DNA of 64,000 nucleotides from Segatella baroniae DSM 16972 = JCM 13447. Lineage in GTDB: Bacteria > Bacteroidota > Bacteroidia > Bacteroidales > Bacteroidaceae. The stretch spans positions 124,001 through 188,000 of the forward strand of contig NZ_AUFQ01000003.1 of NCBI RefSeq assembly GCF_000426585.1, given 5' to 3'. The position numbers were made by a program, and so were the translations under genes. The notes under the pieces are model-generated. The model was not told the origin of the DNA and did no database searches. It was given only the letters and a program-made list of their open reading frames with translations. Shown here piece after piece: positions 26,775-36,489 of this stretch; position 1 is the first letter of the stretch, and every line of letters begins with the position of its first letter.

Positions 26775-27392
26775 TCATTTCTTTTCTTCCTTGGCAACAG
26801 TCTTTGCGGATGGTTTGTAAGCCTTGTTCAAACCGGCAATCACCTCTTTGGTAATGTCGTAGGCTTTGTCGGCATACAAGAGATTATCACCCTGCTTACT
26901 GAAGATGATGCTGAACTTCTTGTCCTGATTATAGACTTTCAAGAAATTCTGAATGCTATCGCGCAAGGCCATGTTATACTTGTCGGTCTCTGTCTGAAAT
27001 TCTGTACTCAGACGCTGGTTCAGGGCCTGAAGGTCGTTGTTTTGCTTCTGCAAACCTGCCTGGATGGCTTCTGCCTGTTCACGCGTATAGGCATTCTGCT
27101 GCACTTTCTGTTGGAAATTGGCAGCAGCCGCCTGCAACTGCTGTTGCTTGGAGGCCAGCGTGTTCTGGATGTTCTGCCCCTTCTTCTGCAGTATCAGAGA
27201 ATAATCTTTGCAGAATGTATACTGCGACATGATACTGTCAACCTCTACATAGGCAATCTTGAGACTGGCCGGCGCATTCTGTTCTACATCTGCTTTTGAA
27301 TCCATTTTCGGACTCGACTGGTTACAAGAAGCCATGGCCATCGTTACCATTGCAGCCATTGTCAGACTGCTGATCATGTTTTTTCTTTTCAT
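26775..27392 (-). CDS. OmpH/Skp-like periplasmic chaperone, predicted lipoprotein
   Basis: 205 residues. The signal sequence ends in a lipobox-like MAMASC, with Cys22 as the probable lipidation site. Residues 45-185 are the Skp family: ASLKIAYVEVDSIMSQY, then a long helical hairpin rich in Gln and Ala (QQQLQAAAANFQQKVQQNAY), then FSIIFSKQGDNLLYADKAYD. Skp proteins hold unfolded outer-membrane proteins. Anchoring to a membrane by a lipid would be unlike soluble E. coli Skp. It lies 13 nt upstream of nth on the same strand. Confidence 0.9.
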   Translation of the reverse strand: MKRKNMISSLTMAAMVTMAMASCNQSSPKMDSKADVEQNAPASLKIAYVEVDSIMSQYTFCKDYSLILQKKGQNIQNTLASKQQQLQAAAANFQQKVQQNAYTREQAEAIQAGLQKQNNDLQALNQRLSTEFQTETDKYNMALRDSIQNFLKVYNQDKKFSIIFSKQGDNLLYADKAYDITKEVIAGLNKAYKPSAKTVAKEEKK

Positions 27393-27424
27393 ATTTTTGT
27401 TGCGATTTCTATATTGTCACACAT

Positions 27425-27622
27425 CTAAGAAGAGACACGCCGTTTTCTGCGGGCCTCCTTGTCCTGGTCTATCACGCAATGAATGCCTTGCTTTCGTAGT
27501 CCGGGATTGTCATGAATATGCTGTGAAGAGAATCTGCCGTTCTTCTTGAACAACAGTTTGATAGATAATAAAGCCATACATATAGCAATTATTAACATGC
27601 TCAGAAGGAGTGTTTCTATCAT
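27425..27622 (-). CDS. Small conserved single-pass membrane protein, unknown function
   Basis: 65 residues from the ATG at 27622; a longer frame upstream would run through the promoter. A hydrophobic segment at residues 2-23 (IETLLLSMLIIAICMALLS) is followed by a basic stretch and the pattern FKKNGRFSS, LRKQGIHCVIDQD, EARRK. Similar short proteins with FKKxGxF, LRKxGIxC and QDxEA occur in other Bacteroidales by my recollection; I know no function. A single conserved Cys is present. It is 32 nt upstream of the Skp-like gene on the same strand. Confidence 0.7.
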   Translation of the reverse strand: MIETLLLSMLIIAICMALLSIKLLFKKNGRFSSQHIHDNPGLRKQGIHCVIDQDKEARRKRRVSS

Positions 27623-27662
27623 TTTTGCTAATTTTGCACTACATCTTATGAAGATATAGGTG

Positions 27663-27693
27663 CAAAGATAGTGCAAATTGATGGAATAACAAA
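27663..27693 (-). promoter_or_regulatory. Predicted promoter of the small membrane protein gene
   Basis: Minus strand: TTTG (plus CAAA 27690-27693), 19 nt spacer, TATCTTTG (plus CAAAGATA 27663-27670). Full consensus match, leader about 35 nt. It may also drive the Skp-like gene. Confidence 0.65.
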
Positions 27694-27768
27694 AATAAAT
27701 CATCCATTTTTGTTCAACTGGCCATCGACCGAATCTTAATAAGAAAATAACGAATTAACGATTATATT

Positions 27769-29226
27769 ATGGAAAAAAACGTATTACAACCCGCCAGTGT
27801 GTTTGAACAATTTGCGAAAATCAATACCATCCCCCGCCCTTCCAAGCATGAGGAAAAGATGATCGACTACCTCAAACAGTTTGGACAGCAACATAATCTT
27901 GAAACAAAAGTCGATGAAACGGGCAACGTACTGATTCGCAAACCTGCCACACCTGGCTATGAAAACCGTCCTACGGTCATCCTGCAAAGCCACATGGACA
28001 TGGTGTGCGACAAACTTGTTGACGTTGATTTCGATTTCAATAACGACGCCATTCAAACCTACGTGGACGGAGAATGGCTGAAAGCCAAAGGAACAACATT
28101 AGGTGCCGACGACGGAATAGGTTGCGCCATCGAGCTGGCAGTGCTTGAAAGCAACGATTTTGAGCATGGTCCTTTGGAATGTGTATTCACCCGCGACGAA
28201 GAGACGCAGCTCACCGGCGCCATGGGAATGAAGGCCGGTTTCATGACGGGTGACTGGCTCATCAACTTGGACTCTGAAGATGAAGGACAGATATTTGTTT
28301 CCTGTGCCGGCGGCCGCAGTACGACTGCCACCTTCAACTTCAATCGCGAGGCTGCTCCCGACAACTACTTCTTTTTCGAGATATCCTTGAAGGGGCTTAC
28401 CGGTGGACACTCCGGCGACGACATCAACAAGATGCGCGCCAATGCCATCAAAGTACTGACGCGTTTCCTTTACATCGAACAGGAGAAGACCGACCTGCGC
28501 CTTGCAAGTTTCAACTCGGGAAAACTCCATAACGCGATACCTCGTGACGGCAAGGTTGTATTCGCCGTTCCCGCAAACGAGAAAGAGAACGTTCGGGCAG
28601 ACTGGAACATCTTCACGCACAACGTTGAAGACGAGTTCCACGTTACCGACACGACCATGGTTTTCAACATGGGCAGCACAGAAGCCACCCCGGTTCTTCC
28701 AGAAGGTGTCGGCCGCAAACTCATACAAGCTTTACAGGCTGTCGACAATGGAATCTTCTCCATGTGTCAGGACGAAGCCTTGGCCGGCATGGTCGAAACC
28801 TCCAGCAATGTGGCTGTAGTCAAGACTTTTGAGGACAAAATCGAGATTCTTGCGTCACAGCGCAGCAATGTGATGAGCAACCTCGACAACCAGTGCAACA
28901 CCATCAAAGCTGTATTCCAGTTGGCCGGAGCACAGGTCATTCAAAACGACGGTTATCCTGCATGGAAGATGAATCCCAACAGCAAGCTGACCCAACTGGC
29001 CGTTGACGCCTATAAGAAGCTTTTCGGCAAGGACCCGGAGGTGAAAGGCATTCACGCCGGTCTTGAGTGCGGCCTCTTTTCCGAACGCTACCCCAACCTT
29101 GATATGGTATCGTTCGGCCCGACACTCCGCTACGTACATACACCCGAAGAGCGACTCCACATCCCTACCGTACAGATGGTTTGGGACCACTTGCTTGAAA
29201 TACTCAAGAATGTCCCGGTGAAATAA
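27769..29226 (+). CDS. pepD: Aminoacyl-histidine dipeptidase PepD
   Basis: 485 residues, normal for PepD, a cytosolic M20 metallopeptidase cleaving Xaa-His dipeptides. Metal-binding motifs are SHMDMVCDK near residue 79 (His, Asp), GADDGIGCA near 117 (bridging Asp), and RDEETQLTGAMG near 145 (catalytic Glu). The dimerisation/lid domain occupies about 205-380. Stands alone with a terminator behind it. Confidence 0.95.
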   Translation: MEKNVLQPASVFEQFAKINTIPRPSKHEEKMIDYLKQFGQQHNLETKVDETGNVLIRKPATPGYENRPTVILQSHMDMVCDKLVDVDFDFNNDAIQTYVDGEWLKAKGTTLGADDGIGCAIELAVLESNDFEHGPLECVFTRDEETQLTGAMGMKAGFMTGDWLINLDSEDEGQIFVSCAGGRSTTATFNFNREAAPDNYFFFEISLKGLTGGHSGDDINKMRANAIKVLTRFLYIEQEKTDLRLASFNSGKLHNAIPRDGKVVFAVPANEKENVRADWNIFTHNVEDEFHVTDTTMVFNMGSTEATPVLPEGVGRKLIQALQAVDNGIFSMCQDEALAGMVETSSNVAVVKTFEDKIEILASQRSNVMSNLDNQCNTIKAVFQLAGAQVIQNDGYPAWKMNPNSKLTQLAVDAYKKLFGKDPEVKGIHAGLECGLFSERYPNLDMVSFGPTLRYVHTPEERLHIPTVQMVWDHLLEILKNVPVK

Positions 29227-29284
29227 GACAAAATCACATACCGTTCGATTCGCAAAAGCGAACCCAATGGTATGTCAAATCCCT

Positions 29285-29331
29285 AAAAGCGTTGTTTGTG
29301 CATGAAGAAATTCCAAGCAAACAACGCTTTT
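29285..29331. terminator. Bidirectional terminator after pepD
   Basis: 14-bp perfect stem (29285-29298 and 29318-29331) with a 19-nt loop and A/T ends serving both strands. Confidence 0.8.
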
Positions 29332-29374
29332 TATATACATCTCACCTTAATATGTATGGCATTGATAATAATAA

Positions 29375-29402
29375 AAGAGGTTCTCATCGTTGAGAACCTC
29401 TT
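29375..29402 (-). terminator. Terminator of the tRNA-Arg transcript
   Basis: 12-bp perfect stem (29375-29386, 29391-29402) with a 4-nt loop; read on the minus strand it is followed by TTTTATTATT. It lies 5 nt past the 3' end of the distal tRNA. Confidence 0.85.
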
Positions 29403-29407
29403 GACGG

Positions 29408-29481
29408 TGACTTCGCTGGGATTCAAACCCGGAACCTTCTGATCCGTAGTCAGATGCTCTATTCAGTTGAGCTACGAAGCC
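29408..29481 (-). tRNA. tRNA-Arg (anticodon ACG)
   Basis: 74 nt without encoded CCA (the base run after A73 is CCG). Acceptor arms GGCTTCG and CGAAGTC pair, with one G-U. The anticodon loop is CTACGGA between TCTGA and TCAGA, giving ACG. The T arm reads CCGGGTTTGAATCCCAG. It is a near copy of the tRNA at 29513-29586. Confidence 0.95.
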
Positions 29482-29512
29482 AAAACCATTGTTGTCTGCG
29501 CTTCAAGAAAAG

Positions 29513-29586
29513 TGACTCCGCTGGGATTCAAACCCGGAACCTTCTGATCCGTAGTCAGATGCTCTATTCAGTTGAGCTACGGAGCC
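29513..29586 (-). tRNA. tRNA-Arg (anticodon ACG), second copy
   Basis: 74 nt, CCA not encoded. Identical to the neighbouring tRNA-Arg except in the acceptor stem, where GGCTCCG pairs with CGGAGTC. The two genes are 31 nt apart and probably one transcript ending at the terminator near 29390. Confidence 0.95.
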
Positions 29587-29692
29587 AAATTTCTGATTTG
29601 CGAGTGCAAAGGTAGCTACTTTTTCTGTAACTACCAAATGTTTGCACTCATTTTATCAAATAAATATTACAGCGTGTATATGACGCGCATAT

Positions 29693-31747
29693 TTACCCTA
29701 TCAAATCGACACTCCGCTTGAGGAAGGCGTCCAGAGAAGCACCCTTCAGCATGCCGTTTTGCAGCAAAGCCAAGTCTATCAGCTGATGAACGACGGCATT
29801 GCCCTTGGCATAAGTCGCGAGAATGTCGCGCTTCTTGGCACGCTCGTCCTGCAACGTCTTCTCTGTGTTGGCCAGGTCGTCCTTCTCCTCCTGCGTGATT
29901 TCCTCCGCTTTCTTCTTGTCCTGACTCTGACGGAGCGCAGACAGACGTGCCTGCTGCCCCTTGATTTCGCTCAAGACGGGCTTCAACTGCTCGGCCGTAG
30001 CCTTACCGGTGTCTTCAAGCACCTGCTTTACCAGCTTGTGGTCGCTGTTGAGTACCATCATATAGCTGTCGGGCATTTGGGCGTAAAAGTTCATGCCGGC
30101 TTGGAAATGGCTCATTTCCTTCATGCGACGCATATATTCGTTCTGCGTGATGACAACCGGTTGAGCCGTCTCTCCCAGCGCTTCCACCTCCACGCCGAAC
30201 TCCGCCTTGTCGAGTTTAGGCATTTGGCTGCGGAACACTTCTGACAAATTGTCACGCTCGTCATCGGTCAGGTTGCTTGCTTTGGCGTCTTCCTTCACGA
30301 TGATGCGGTCGATGATGTCGGAGTCAACACGGGTGAAGCGGCTCTTCTCCAACTTCTGTTCAAGCATCGACGTCATGGGAACGTCAAGCTCGCCATCCAT
30401 CAACAGCACGCTGTAACCCTTGTTGCGGGCAGCCTCAATATAGCTGTATTGGTCGTCCTTGTTGGTGGCGTAGAGATAAATCAGGTTGCCGTCCTTGTCG
30501 GTTTGTTCACTCTGGATGAGCGACTTGTACTCCTCGAAGGTGAAATACTTGCCGTCCACGCTCTTCAACAGCGTGAAATCCTTGGCGCGATCGTAGAAGT
30601 CGGGCTGTGACAGCATGCCATAGTTGATGAAGAGTTTCAGGCTGTCCCACTTCTCCTCGTACTGCTTGCGGTCTTCCTTGAAAATGCTTTGCAGCCGGTC
30701 GGACACCTTCTTGGTGATGTAGGTGCTGATTTTCTTCACGTTGGCGTCGCTCTGCAAATAACTGCGGCTGACGTTCAACGGAATGTCGGGCGAATCGATG
30801 ACACCATGCAGCAGCGTCAGGAACTCGGGCACGATACCCTCCACCTGGTCGGTGACGAACACCTGGTTGCAATAGAGCTGAATCTTGTTGCGCTGAAGTT
30901 CGATGTTGGAATGCACGCGGGGGAAATACAGAATGCCCGTCAGGTTGAAAGGATAGTCCACATTCAGGTGAATCCAGAACAACGGCTCGTCCTGCATGGG
31001 ATAAAGCGTGCGGTAGAAGCTCTTGTAGTCTTCGTCCTTCAGCGTGCTGGGAGCCTTCACCCACAGCGGTTCCACATTATTAATAATGTTGTCCTCGGCC
31101 GTTTCCACCTGCTTGCCGTCCTTCCATTCGGTCTTCTTGCCGAAAGCCACCGGCACGATGAGGAACTTGCAATATTTGTTGAGCAGCTCTTCAATCTTGT
31201 TTTTCTCCAAAAACTCGGCGCAGTCGTCCGAAATATGCAGAACGATGTCCGAACCACGGTCGGCCTTCTCCGTCTCGTCAATCTCGAACGAGGGACTTCC
31301 GTCGCAACTCCACTTCACCGCCTGGCTGCCTTCCTTGTAGCTACGGGTGATGATTTCCACCTTGTCGGCCACCATGAAGGCCGAGTAGAATCCCAGTCCG
31401 AAATGGCCGATGATGGCATTGGCGTTGTCCTTGTATTTGTCCAGAAAGTCGGTGACACCCGAGAAGGCTATCTGATTGATATACTTGTCAATCTCCTCTG
31501 CCGTCATGCCGATACCACGGTCGCTGATGGTCAAGGTCTTGTTCTCCTTGTCCAGGCTGATTCGGACGGTCAGGTCGCCCAGTTCGCCGCTGAAATCACC
31601 ACGTTCGGCCAGCGTCTTCATCTTCTGCGTGGCGTCGACGGCGTTCGACACCATCTCGCGCAGGAAGATTTCATGGTCGGAATAGAGAAACTTTTTGATG
31701 ACAGGGAAGATGTTCTCGGTTGTAACCCCAATGTTTCCTTTTTGCAT
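29693..31747 (-). CDS. htpG: Molecular chaperone HtpG (Hsp90)
   Basis: 684 residues, longer than E. coli HtpG (about 624) but usual for Bacteroidales. The N-terminal GHKL ATPase domain shows EIFLREMVSNAVDATQK near residue 27, the Asp in SDRGIGMTAEEI near 74, and GHFGLGFYSAFMVA near 112. The middle domain has the catalytic Arg segment PLNVSRSYLQSD near 328. The C-terminal domain carries an extra charged helix near 595-635 (KKKAEEITQEEKDDLAN) that accounts for the additional length. Divergent from lysS across a noncoding region with repeat array B. Confidence 0.97.
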   Translation of the reverse strand: MQKGNIGVTTENIFPVIKKFLYSDHEIFLREMVSNAVDATQKMKTLAERGDFSGELGDLTVRISLDKENKTLTISDRGIGMTAEEIDKYINQIAFSGVTDFLDKYKDNANAIIGHFGLGFYSAFMVADKVEIITRSYKEGSQAVKWSCDGSPSFEIDETEKADRGSDIVLHISDDCAEFLEKNKIEELLNKYCKFLIVPVAFGKKTEWKDGKQVETAEDNIINNVEPLWVKAPSTLKDEDYKSFYRTLYPMQDEPLFWIHLNVDYPFNLTGILYFPRVHSNIELQRNKIQLYCNQVFVTDQVEGIVPEFLTLLHGVIDSPDIPLNVSRSYLQSDANVKKISTYITKKVSDRLQSIFKEDRKQYEEKWDSLKLFINYGMLSQPDFYDRAKDFTLLKSVDGKYFTFEEYKSLIQSEQTDKDGNLIYLYATNKDDQYSYIEAARNKGYSVLLMDGELDVPMTSMLEQKLEKSRFTRVDSDIIDRIIVKEDAKASNLTDDERDNLSEVFRSQMPKLDKAEFGVEVEALGETAQPVVITQNEYMRRMKEMSHFQAGMNFYAQMPDSYMMVLNSDHKLVKQVLEDTGKATAEQLKPVLSEIKGQQARLSALRQSQDKKKAEEITQEEKDDLANTEKTLQDERAKKRDILATYAKGNAVVHQLIDLALLQNGMLKGASLDAFLKRSVDLIG

Positions 31748-32357
31748 AATATGATTTTAAATTGTTATTTCTGCCCAGAGATAAGCAAAGAGCGTGCCAA
31801 AGAGCGTTGACGGATGGAGCATCGCCGGGTGGAAAGCCCCCTGTCATTGCTGTGAAAAATATTGACAAAAGGCTTCCGTACAATCGATTGTTTTCAAAGA
31901 AAAGCATTTCAGCCCGAAAAACGGCACCTTTCAAGACTTGCGCATCGCATTGTGAATCAGATACTTGCCATCATTCTCACCTTCATTGCCGCGAGACACG
32001 TTTCCAACGGCTGTGCTTTTGCACTCCAATCGTCGTGCTTTTACGACGCCAAAGCGCGGCGGTGACAGCACGGAAAGCCTGCTTTGAGAGCGGAGAAAGG
32101 GCCTTTTCAAGCTGAAAAAGACGCATGAGGAGCTTGCGACCACCGCTTCTTTGCGCGCAGAAAGCGCCACATCGGACTTGCAAACAGCTGGATGACACAG
32201 TTCAAACAAGCGTTTTTTACATGAAGAAAGTTGACAAAACAGCCAGCCAAAGACATGCTTTGCACCTTAATTAATATAGATAAACATTGAAAAAAGCCCC
32301 AATATCAAAAAATATTAGTAACTTCGCAACCATAAAGAATATATTCTATTTAAAACT
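31748..32357 (+). other. Long intergenic region between htpG and lysS
   Basis: 610 bases between divergent genes with no credible coding frame. It contains the 22-nt array B (about 31901-32120). Near lysS, TAACTTCG at 32319-32326 is a one-mismatch -7 candidate 32 nt before the ATG. I could not identify a convincing htpG promoter. Confidence 0.65.
31901..32120 (+). repeat. Degenerate 22-nt tandem array B
   Basis: Recognisable units begin at 31901, 31923, 32011, 32033, 32055, 32078 and 32100. The spacing 31923 to 32011 is 88 nt (four periods), so phase is kept across degenerate units. Spacings are 22, 22, 23 and 22 nt at the right end, and the last unit is 21 nt. Shared features are CTTT at unit positions 6-9 (for example CTGTGCTTTTGC at 32011 and TCGTGCTTTTAC at 32033) and AAAG at the unit end. 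A small 6-bp hairpin CGTCGT/ACGACG lies at 32031-32048. Confidence 0.65.
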
Positions 32358-34094
32358 ATGAACGTATTAGAGTTAAGTGAACAGGAGATTGTGCGCAGGC
32401 AAAGTCTCCAAGAATTGCGCGACATGGGCATTGACCCATACCCCGCAGCCGAGTTTCCCACCAACGCTTTTTCTACCGATATAAAGGATCTTTACAGCGA
32501 AGATGAGAAAAGAGAGGTTGTGATTGCCGGCCGCATGATGAGCCGGCGGGTGATGGGAAAGGCCAGTTTCGCAGAGCTTCAGGATAGCAAAGGAAGGATT
32601 CAAGTATATGTTTCGCGCGACGAAATCTGCCCGGGCGAAGACAAGGACTTATATAACAAGGTGTTCAAGAAGCTGCTCGACATCGGTGATATCATTGGCG
32701 TGAAAGGCTTTGTGTTCAAGACTCAGACCGGAGAGATCAGTGTCCATGCGCTGGAACTGACCTTGTTGAGCAAGAGTCTCAAGCCGCTGCCCATCGTGAA
32801 GTACAAGGACGGCGTGGCCTACGACAAGTTCGACGACCCCGAGATGCGGGCCCGCCAACGCTACGTGGACCTCGTCGTGAACGACGGCGTGAAGGACACG
32901 TTCCTCAAGCGGGCCACCGTGCTGCGCACCATGCGCAACTTCTTCGACGAACACGGCTACACCGAGGTGGAGACCCCTACCCTTCAGAGCATTCCCGGCG
33001 GTGCTTCGGCCCGCCCGTTCATCACCCATTTCAACGCGCTCAACGTCGACATGTACATGCGTATCGCCACCGAACTGTATCTGAAGCGGCTCATCGTGGG
33101 TGGATTCGAGGGCGTCTACGAGATTGGAAAGAACTTCCGCAACGAGGGTATGGACAAGTTTCACAACCCGGAGTTCACCTGCATGGAACTCTACGTGCAG
33201 TACAAGGACTACAACTGGATGATGAACTTCACCGAACAACTGCTCGAAACCATCTGTAAGGCCGTGAACAACGGCAGCACCGAAGTGCGTAACGGCGACA
33301 ATGTCATCTCTTTCAAGGCCCCGTTCCGCCGTCTGCCCATCCTCGACGCCATCAAGGAGAAGACCGGTTTCGACCTCAGCGACAAGACGGAAGACGAGAT
33401 TCGCAAGATCGCCACGGTCGACTTGAAGATGGAAACCATAGACGAGACCTTCGGAAAGGGCAAGTTGATCGACGAGATTTTCGGCGAGTTCTGCGAAGGA
33501 ACCTTCATCCAGCCCACCTTCATTACCGACTATCCCGTGGAGATGAGCCCACTCACCAAGATGCACCGTTCGAAGCCGGGACTGACCGAACGCTTCGAAC
33601 TGATGGTCAACGGCAAGGAATTGGCCAACGCCTACTCGGAGCTCAACGACCCCATCGACCAGGAGGAGCGCTTCAAAGACCAGATGCAACTGGCCGACAA
33701 GGGCGACGACGAGGCCATGATCATCGACCAGGACTTCCTGCGTGCGCTGCAATACGGCATGCCTCCCACGTCGGGTATCGGCATAGGTATCGACCGTTTG
33801 TGCATGCTCATGATGGGCAAGGAGTTCATTCAGGAAGTGTTGCTCTTCCCACAGATGAAGCCCGAGGCCAAAATGCCGCAGAGCAGCATGAAGGAATGGG
33901 CCGAGATTGGCGTGGCGGAAGACTGGGTCTACGTGTTGCGCAAGGCCGGTTTCAACCTCATCAGCGACATCAGGGACCAGAAAGCCCAGGGGTTGCAGCA
34001 GAAGTTGGGTGAGATTGTCAAGAAATACAAGCTCGACTATCAGAAGCCGAGCGTGGAAGAGTTTCAAGCTTGGATAGACAAGGCCAATGCATAA
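32358..34094 (+). CDS. lysS: Lysine--tRNA ligase, class II
   Basis: 578 residues, including the C-terminal extension usual in Bacteroidota. An N-terminal OB-fold anticodon domain (VVIAGRMMSRRVMGKASFAE near residue 54) precedes the class II core: motif 1 region PTLQSIPGGASARPF near 209, motif 2 FRNEGMDKFHNPEFT near 262, motif 3 GIGIGIDRLCML near 472. The last 75 residues (from about 505) form a helical extension. Its end overlaps gpsA by 8 nt, so the two are probably co-transcribed. Confidence 0.97.
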   Translation: MNVLELSEQEIVRRQSLQELRDMGIDPYPAAEFPTNAFSTDIKDLYSEDEKREVVIAGRMMSRRVMGKASFAELQDSKGRIQVYVSRDEICPGEDKDLYNKVFKKLLDIGDIIGVKGFVFKTQTGEISVHALELTLLSKSLKPLPIVKYKDGVAYDKFDDPEMRARQRYVDLVVNDGVKDTFLKRATVLRTMRNFFDEHGYTEVETPTLQSIPGGASARPFITHFNALNVDMYMRIATELYLKRLIVGGFEGVYEIGKNFRNEGMDKFHNPEFTCMELYVQYKDYNWMMNFTEQLLETICKAVNNGSTEVRNGDNVISFKAPFRRLPILDAIKEKTGFDLSDKTEDEIRKIATVDLKMETIDETFGKGKLIDEIFGEFCEGTFIQPTFITDYPVEMSPLTKMHRSKPGLTERFELMVNGKELANAYSELNDPIDQEERFKDQMQLADKGDDEAMIIDQDFLRALQYGMPPTSGIGIGIDRLCMLMMGKEFIQEVLLFPQMKPEAKMPQSSMKEWAEIGVAEDWVYVLRKAGFNLISDIRDQKAQGLQQKLGEIVKKYKLDYQKPSVEEFQAWIDKANA

Positions 34095-35082
34095 CTGCGG
34101 TAAGATAGCCATCATCGGCGGCGGTTCGTGGGCAACGGCCATCGCCAAGATTGTGATACGCCACACGCATCACATCGGTTGGTATATGCGTCGCGACGAC
34201 AGGATTGCCGAATTCAAGCGTCTGGGGCACAATCCGGCCTACTTGATGGCGGCCCATTTCAACGTGGAAGAGGTCGATTTCTCAAGCGACATCAACCGTA
34301 TCGTCGACGATTACGACACCTTGGTGTTCGTAACCCCTTCGCCCTACCTGAAGAATCACTTGAAGAAACTCACCACGTCGCTACGCGACAAGAACATCGT
34401 TTCGGCCATCAAGGGCATTGTTCCCGATGAGAACATCGTGGTGTCGGAATACTTCCATCAGGTGTGGGGTGTGCCCTACGACCGCATTGCCTGCATCGGC
34501 GGCCCGTCCCACTCGGAGGAAGTGGCCATGGAACGCCTCTCCTATCTCACGATAGGATGCAGCGACATCGCCAAGGCCCAGGCTTTCGCCGACATCATAT
34601 CGAGCGAATTCATCAAGACCAAGACCTCGACCGACATCATCGGCATAGAGTATGCGGCGGTGTTGAAGAACGTCTATGCCATCGCCGCCGGCATTTGCCA
34701 CGGCATGAAGTACGGCGACAACTTCCTGGCAGTGCTCATTGCCAACGCGGCGCAGGAGATGGGACGCTTCCTCAAGGCGGCCTATCCGGCCCAACGCTGC
34801 GTCGACGACAGCGCGTACATCGGCGACTTGCTGGTGACTTGCTACAGCAATTTCAGCCGCAACCGCACTTTCGGGACGATGATCGGCAAGGGCTATTCAG
34901 TGAAAAGCGCGCAGATAGAGATGGAGATGGTGGCCGAGGGCTACTATGGCACCAAGTGCATGAAGGAAATCAACGGCCACATGCGGGTGGACATGCCCAT
35001 CCTCGACGCCGTCTACAGCATTCTCTACGAACGCCAAGGGGCGTCGCTCGTGATTCCACAACTGGCCAATCGTTTACAATAA
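34087..35082 (+). CDS. gpsA: Glycerol-3-phosphate dehydrogenase (NAD(P)+)
   Basis: 331 residues. It reduces dihydroxyacetone phosphate to sn-glycerol-3-phosphate for phospholipid synthesis. The Rossmann start IIGGGSWATAIAKI lies near residue 9; GGPSHSEEVAMERLSYLTIG near 138 and the substrate-binding IEYAAVLKNVYAIAAGICHG near 183 (catalytic Lys) are clear. Starts inside the last codons of lysS. Confidence 0.95.
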   Translation: MHNCGKIAIIGGGSWATAIAKIVIRHTHHIGWYMRRDDRIAEFKRLGHNPAYLMAAHFNVEEVDFSSDINRIVDDYDTLVFVTPSPYLKNHLKKLTTSLRDKNIVSAIKGIVPDENIVVSEYFHQVWGVPYDRIACIGGPSHSEEVAMERLSYLTIGCSDIAKAQAFADIISSEFIKTKTSTDIIGIEYAAVLKNVYAIAAGICHGMKYGDNFLAVLIANAAQEMGRFLKAAYPAQRCVDDSAYIGDLLVTCYSNFSRNRTFGTMIGKGYSVKSAQIEMEMVAEGYYGTKCMKEINGHMRVDMPILDAVYSILYERQGASLVIPQLANRLQ

Positions 35083-35139
35083 TCAACCCATGATCCGACA
35101 GACGACAGCGTCTTGTCCGGATTATAAATACAAACAACA

Positions 35140-36486
35140 ATGAAAAGTATCACATTAGACATTACAAAAGCTAAACAGTTTCTTACCAAGGGTGCCGTAG
35201 AGGCATACGAAGCAAAGGTAAAAGACGCGCAGGAAGCACTCGAAAATGGCACTTGTGCCGGCAATGATTTCTTGGGTTGGCTGCATTTGCCATCCGGAAT
35301 TAGCGAAGAATTTCTCAATGAAATACAGGTTGTAGCCGACACGCTGCGCAAGAAATGCGAAGTAATCGTGGTGGCCGGCATCGGCGGTTCCTACCTTGGC
35401 GCACGCGCGGTTATCGAGGCCTTGGGCAACAGCTTCGCATGGCTTGCCGACGACCGCACGAATCCTACGATTCTCTTTGCCGGCAACAACATCGGCGAAG
35501 ATTATCTCTACGAGCTGACCACTTATCTGAAAGACAAGAAGTTCGGTGTCATCAACATATCGAAGTCGGGAACCACGACCGAAACGGCGCTCACCTTCCG
35601 CCTGCTGAAGAAACAATGCGAGGCCCAGCGCGGCAAGGAAGAGGCACGCGACGTCATCGTTGCCGTCACCGACGCCAAGAAAGGGGCTGCCCGCACCTGC
35701 GCCGACAAGGAGGGATACAAGAGCTTCGTCATCCCCGACAACGTGGGTGGACGCTTCTCGGTGCTCACACCTGTGGGCCTATTGCCTATCGCCTGCGCCG
35801 GCTTCGACATGAAAGCGCTTGTCAAGGGTGCCGCCGACATGGAGAAGGCGTGCGGCAAGGACGTGCCATTTGCCGAAAACATGGCCGCACGCTACGCCGC
35901 CACACGCCAGGCTCTCTACACGCAGGCCGGCAAGAAAATCGAGATTGTGGCCAACTTCCAGCCCAAACTCCATTTCATGGCCGAATGGTGGAAGCAACTC
36001 TACGGTGAAAGCGAGGGCAAGGATCTGAAGGGTATTTTCCCCGCAGCCTGCGACTTCACAACAGATCTCCACTCAATGGGCCAATGGATTCAGGAAGGCG
36101 AGCGCTCTATCTTTGAGACAGTAATCTCCGTTGAGACGCCACAGCACAAACTCGACTTCCCCCATGACGACGAAAACCTCGACGGTCTCAACTTCCTGGA
36201 AGGCAAACGGGTGGACGAAGTCAACAAGATGGCCGAACTGGGCACACGCATGGCACACGTGGACGGCGGCGTTCCCAACATCCTCATCAACATGCCGGAA
36301 CTGACGGAGTACTACTTGGGCCAGCTCATCTACTTCTTCGAGCGGGCATGCGGCGTCAGCGGCTTGCTCCAAGGTGTCAATCCGTTCAACCAACCGGGCG
36401 TGGAGGCTTACAAGAAGAACATGTTTGCGCTACTCGACAAGCCCGGTTATGAGGCAGAGAGCAAGGCCATTCGTGAGAGATTGTAG
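35140..36486 (+). CDS. pgi: Glucose-6-phosphate isomerase
   Basis: 448 residues, the short bacterial form. Interconverts glucose-6-phosphate and fructose-6-phosphate. [16 protein letters not shown] near residue 80, [19 protein letters not shown] near 137 (phosphate binding), and the C-terminal [15 protein letters not shown] near 426 with the catalytic Lys are present. The HAD phosphatase gene starts 3 nt after its stop, indicating co-transcription. Confidence 0.97.
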   Translation: MKSITLDITKAKQFLTKGAVEAYEAKVKDAQEALENGTCAGNDFLGWLHLPSGISEEFLNEIQVVADTLRKKCEVIVVAGIGGSYLGARAVIEALGNSFAWLADDRTNPTILFAGNNIGEDYLYELTTYLKDKKFGVINISKSGTTTETALTFRLLKKQCEAQRGKEEARDVIVAVTDAKKGAARTCADKEGYKSFVIPDNVGGRFSVLTPVGLLPIACAGFDMKALVKGAADMEKACGKDVPFAENMAARYAATRQALYTQAGKKIEIVANFQPKLHFMAEWWKQLYGESEGKDLKGIFPAACDFTTDLHSMGQWIQEGERSIFETVISVETPQHKLDFPHDDENLDGLNFLEGKRVDEVNKMAELGTRMAHVDGGVPNILINMPELTEYYLGQLIYFFERACGVSGLLQGVNPFNQPGVEAYKKNMFALLDKPGYEAESKAIRERL

Positions 36487-36489
36487 ACC

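Noticed and set aside
27623..27703. Extended N-terminus of the small membrane protein
   Set aside because: The extra codons cover the consensus promoter at 27663-27693.
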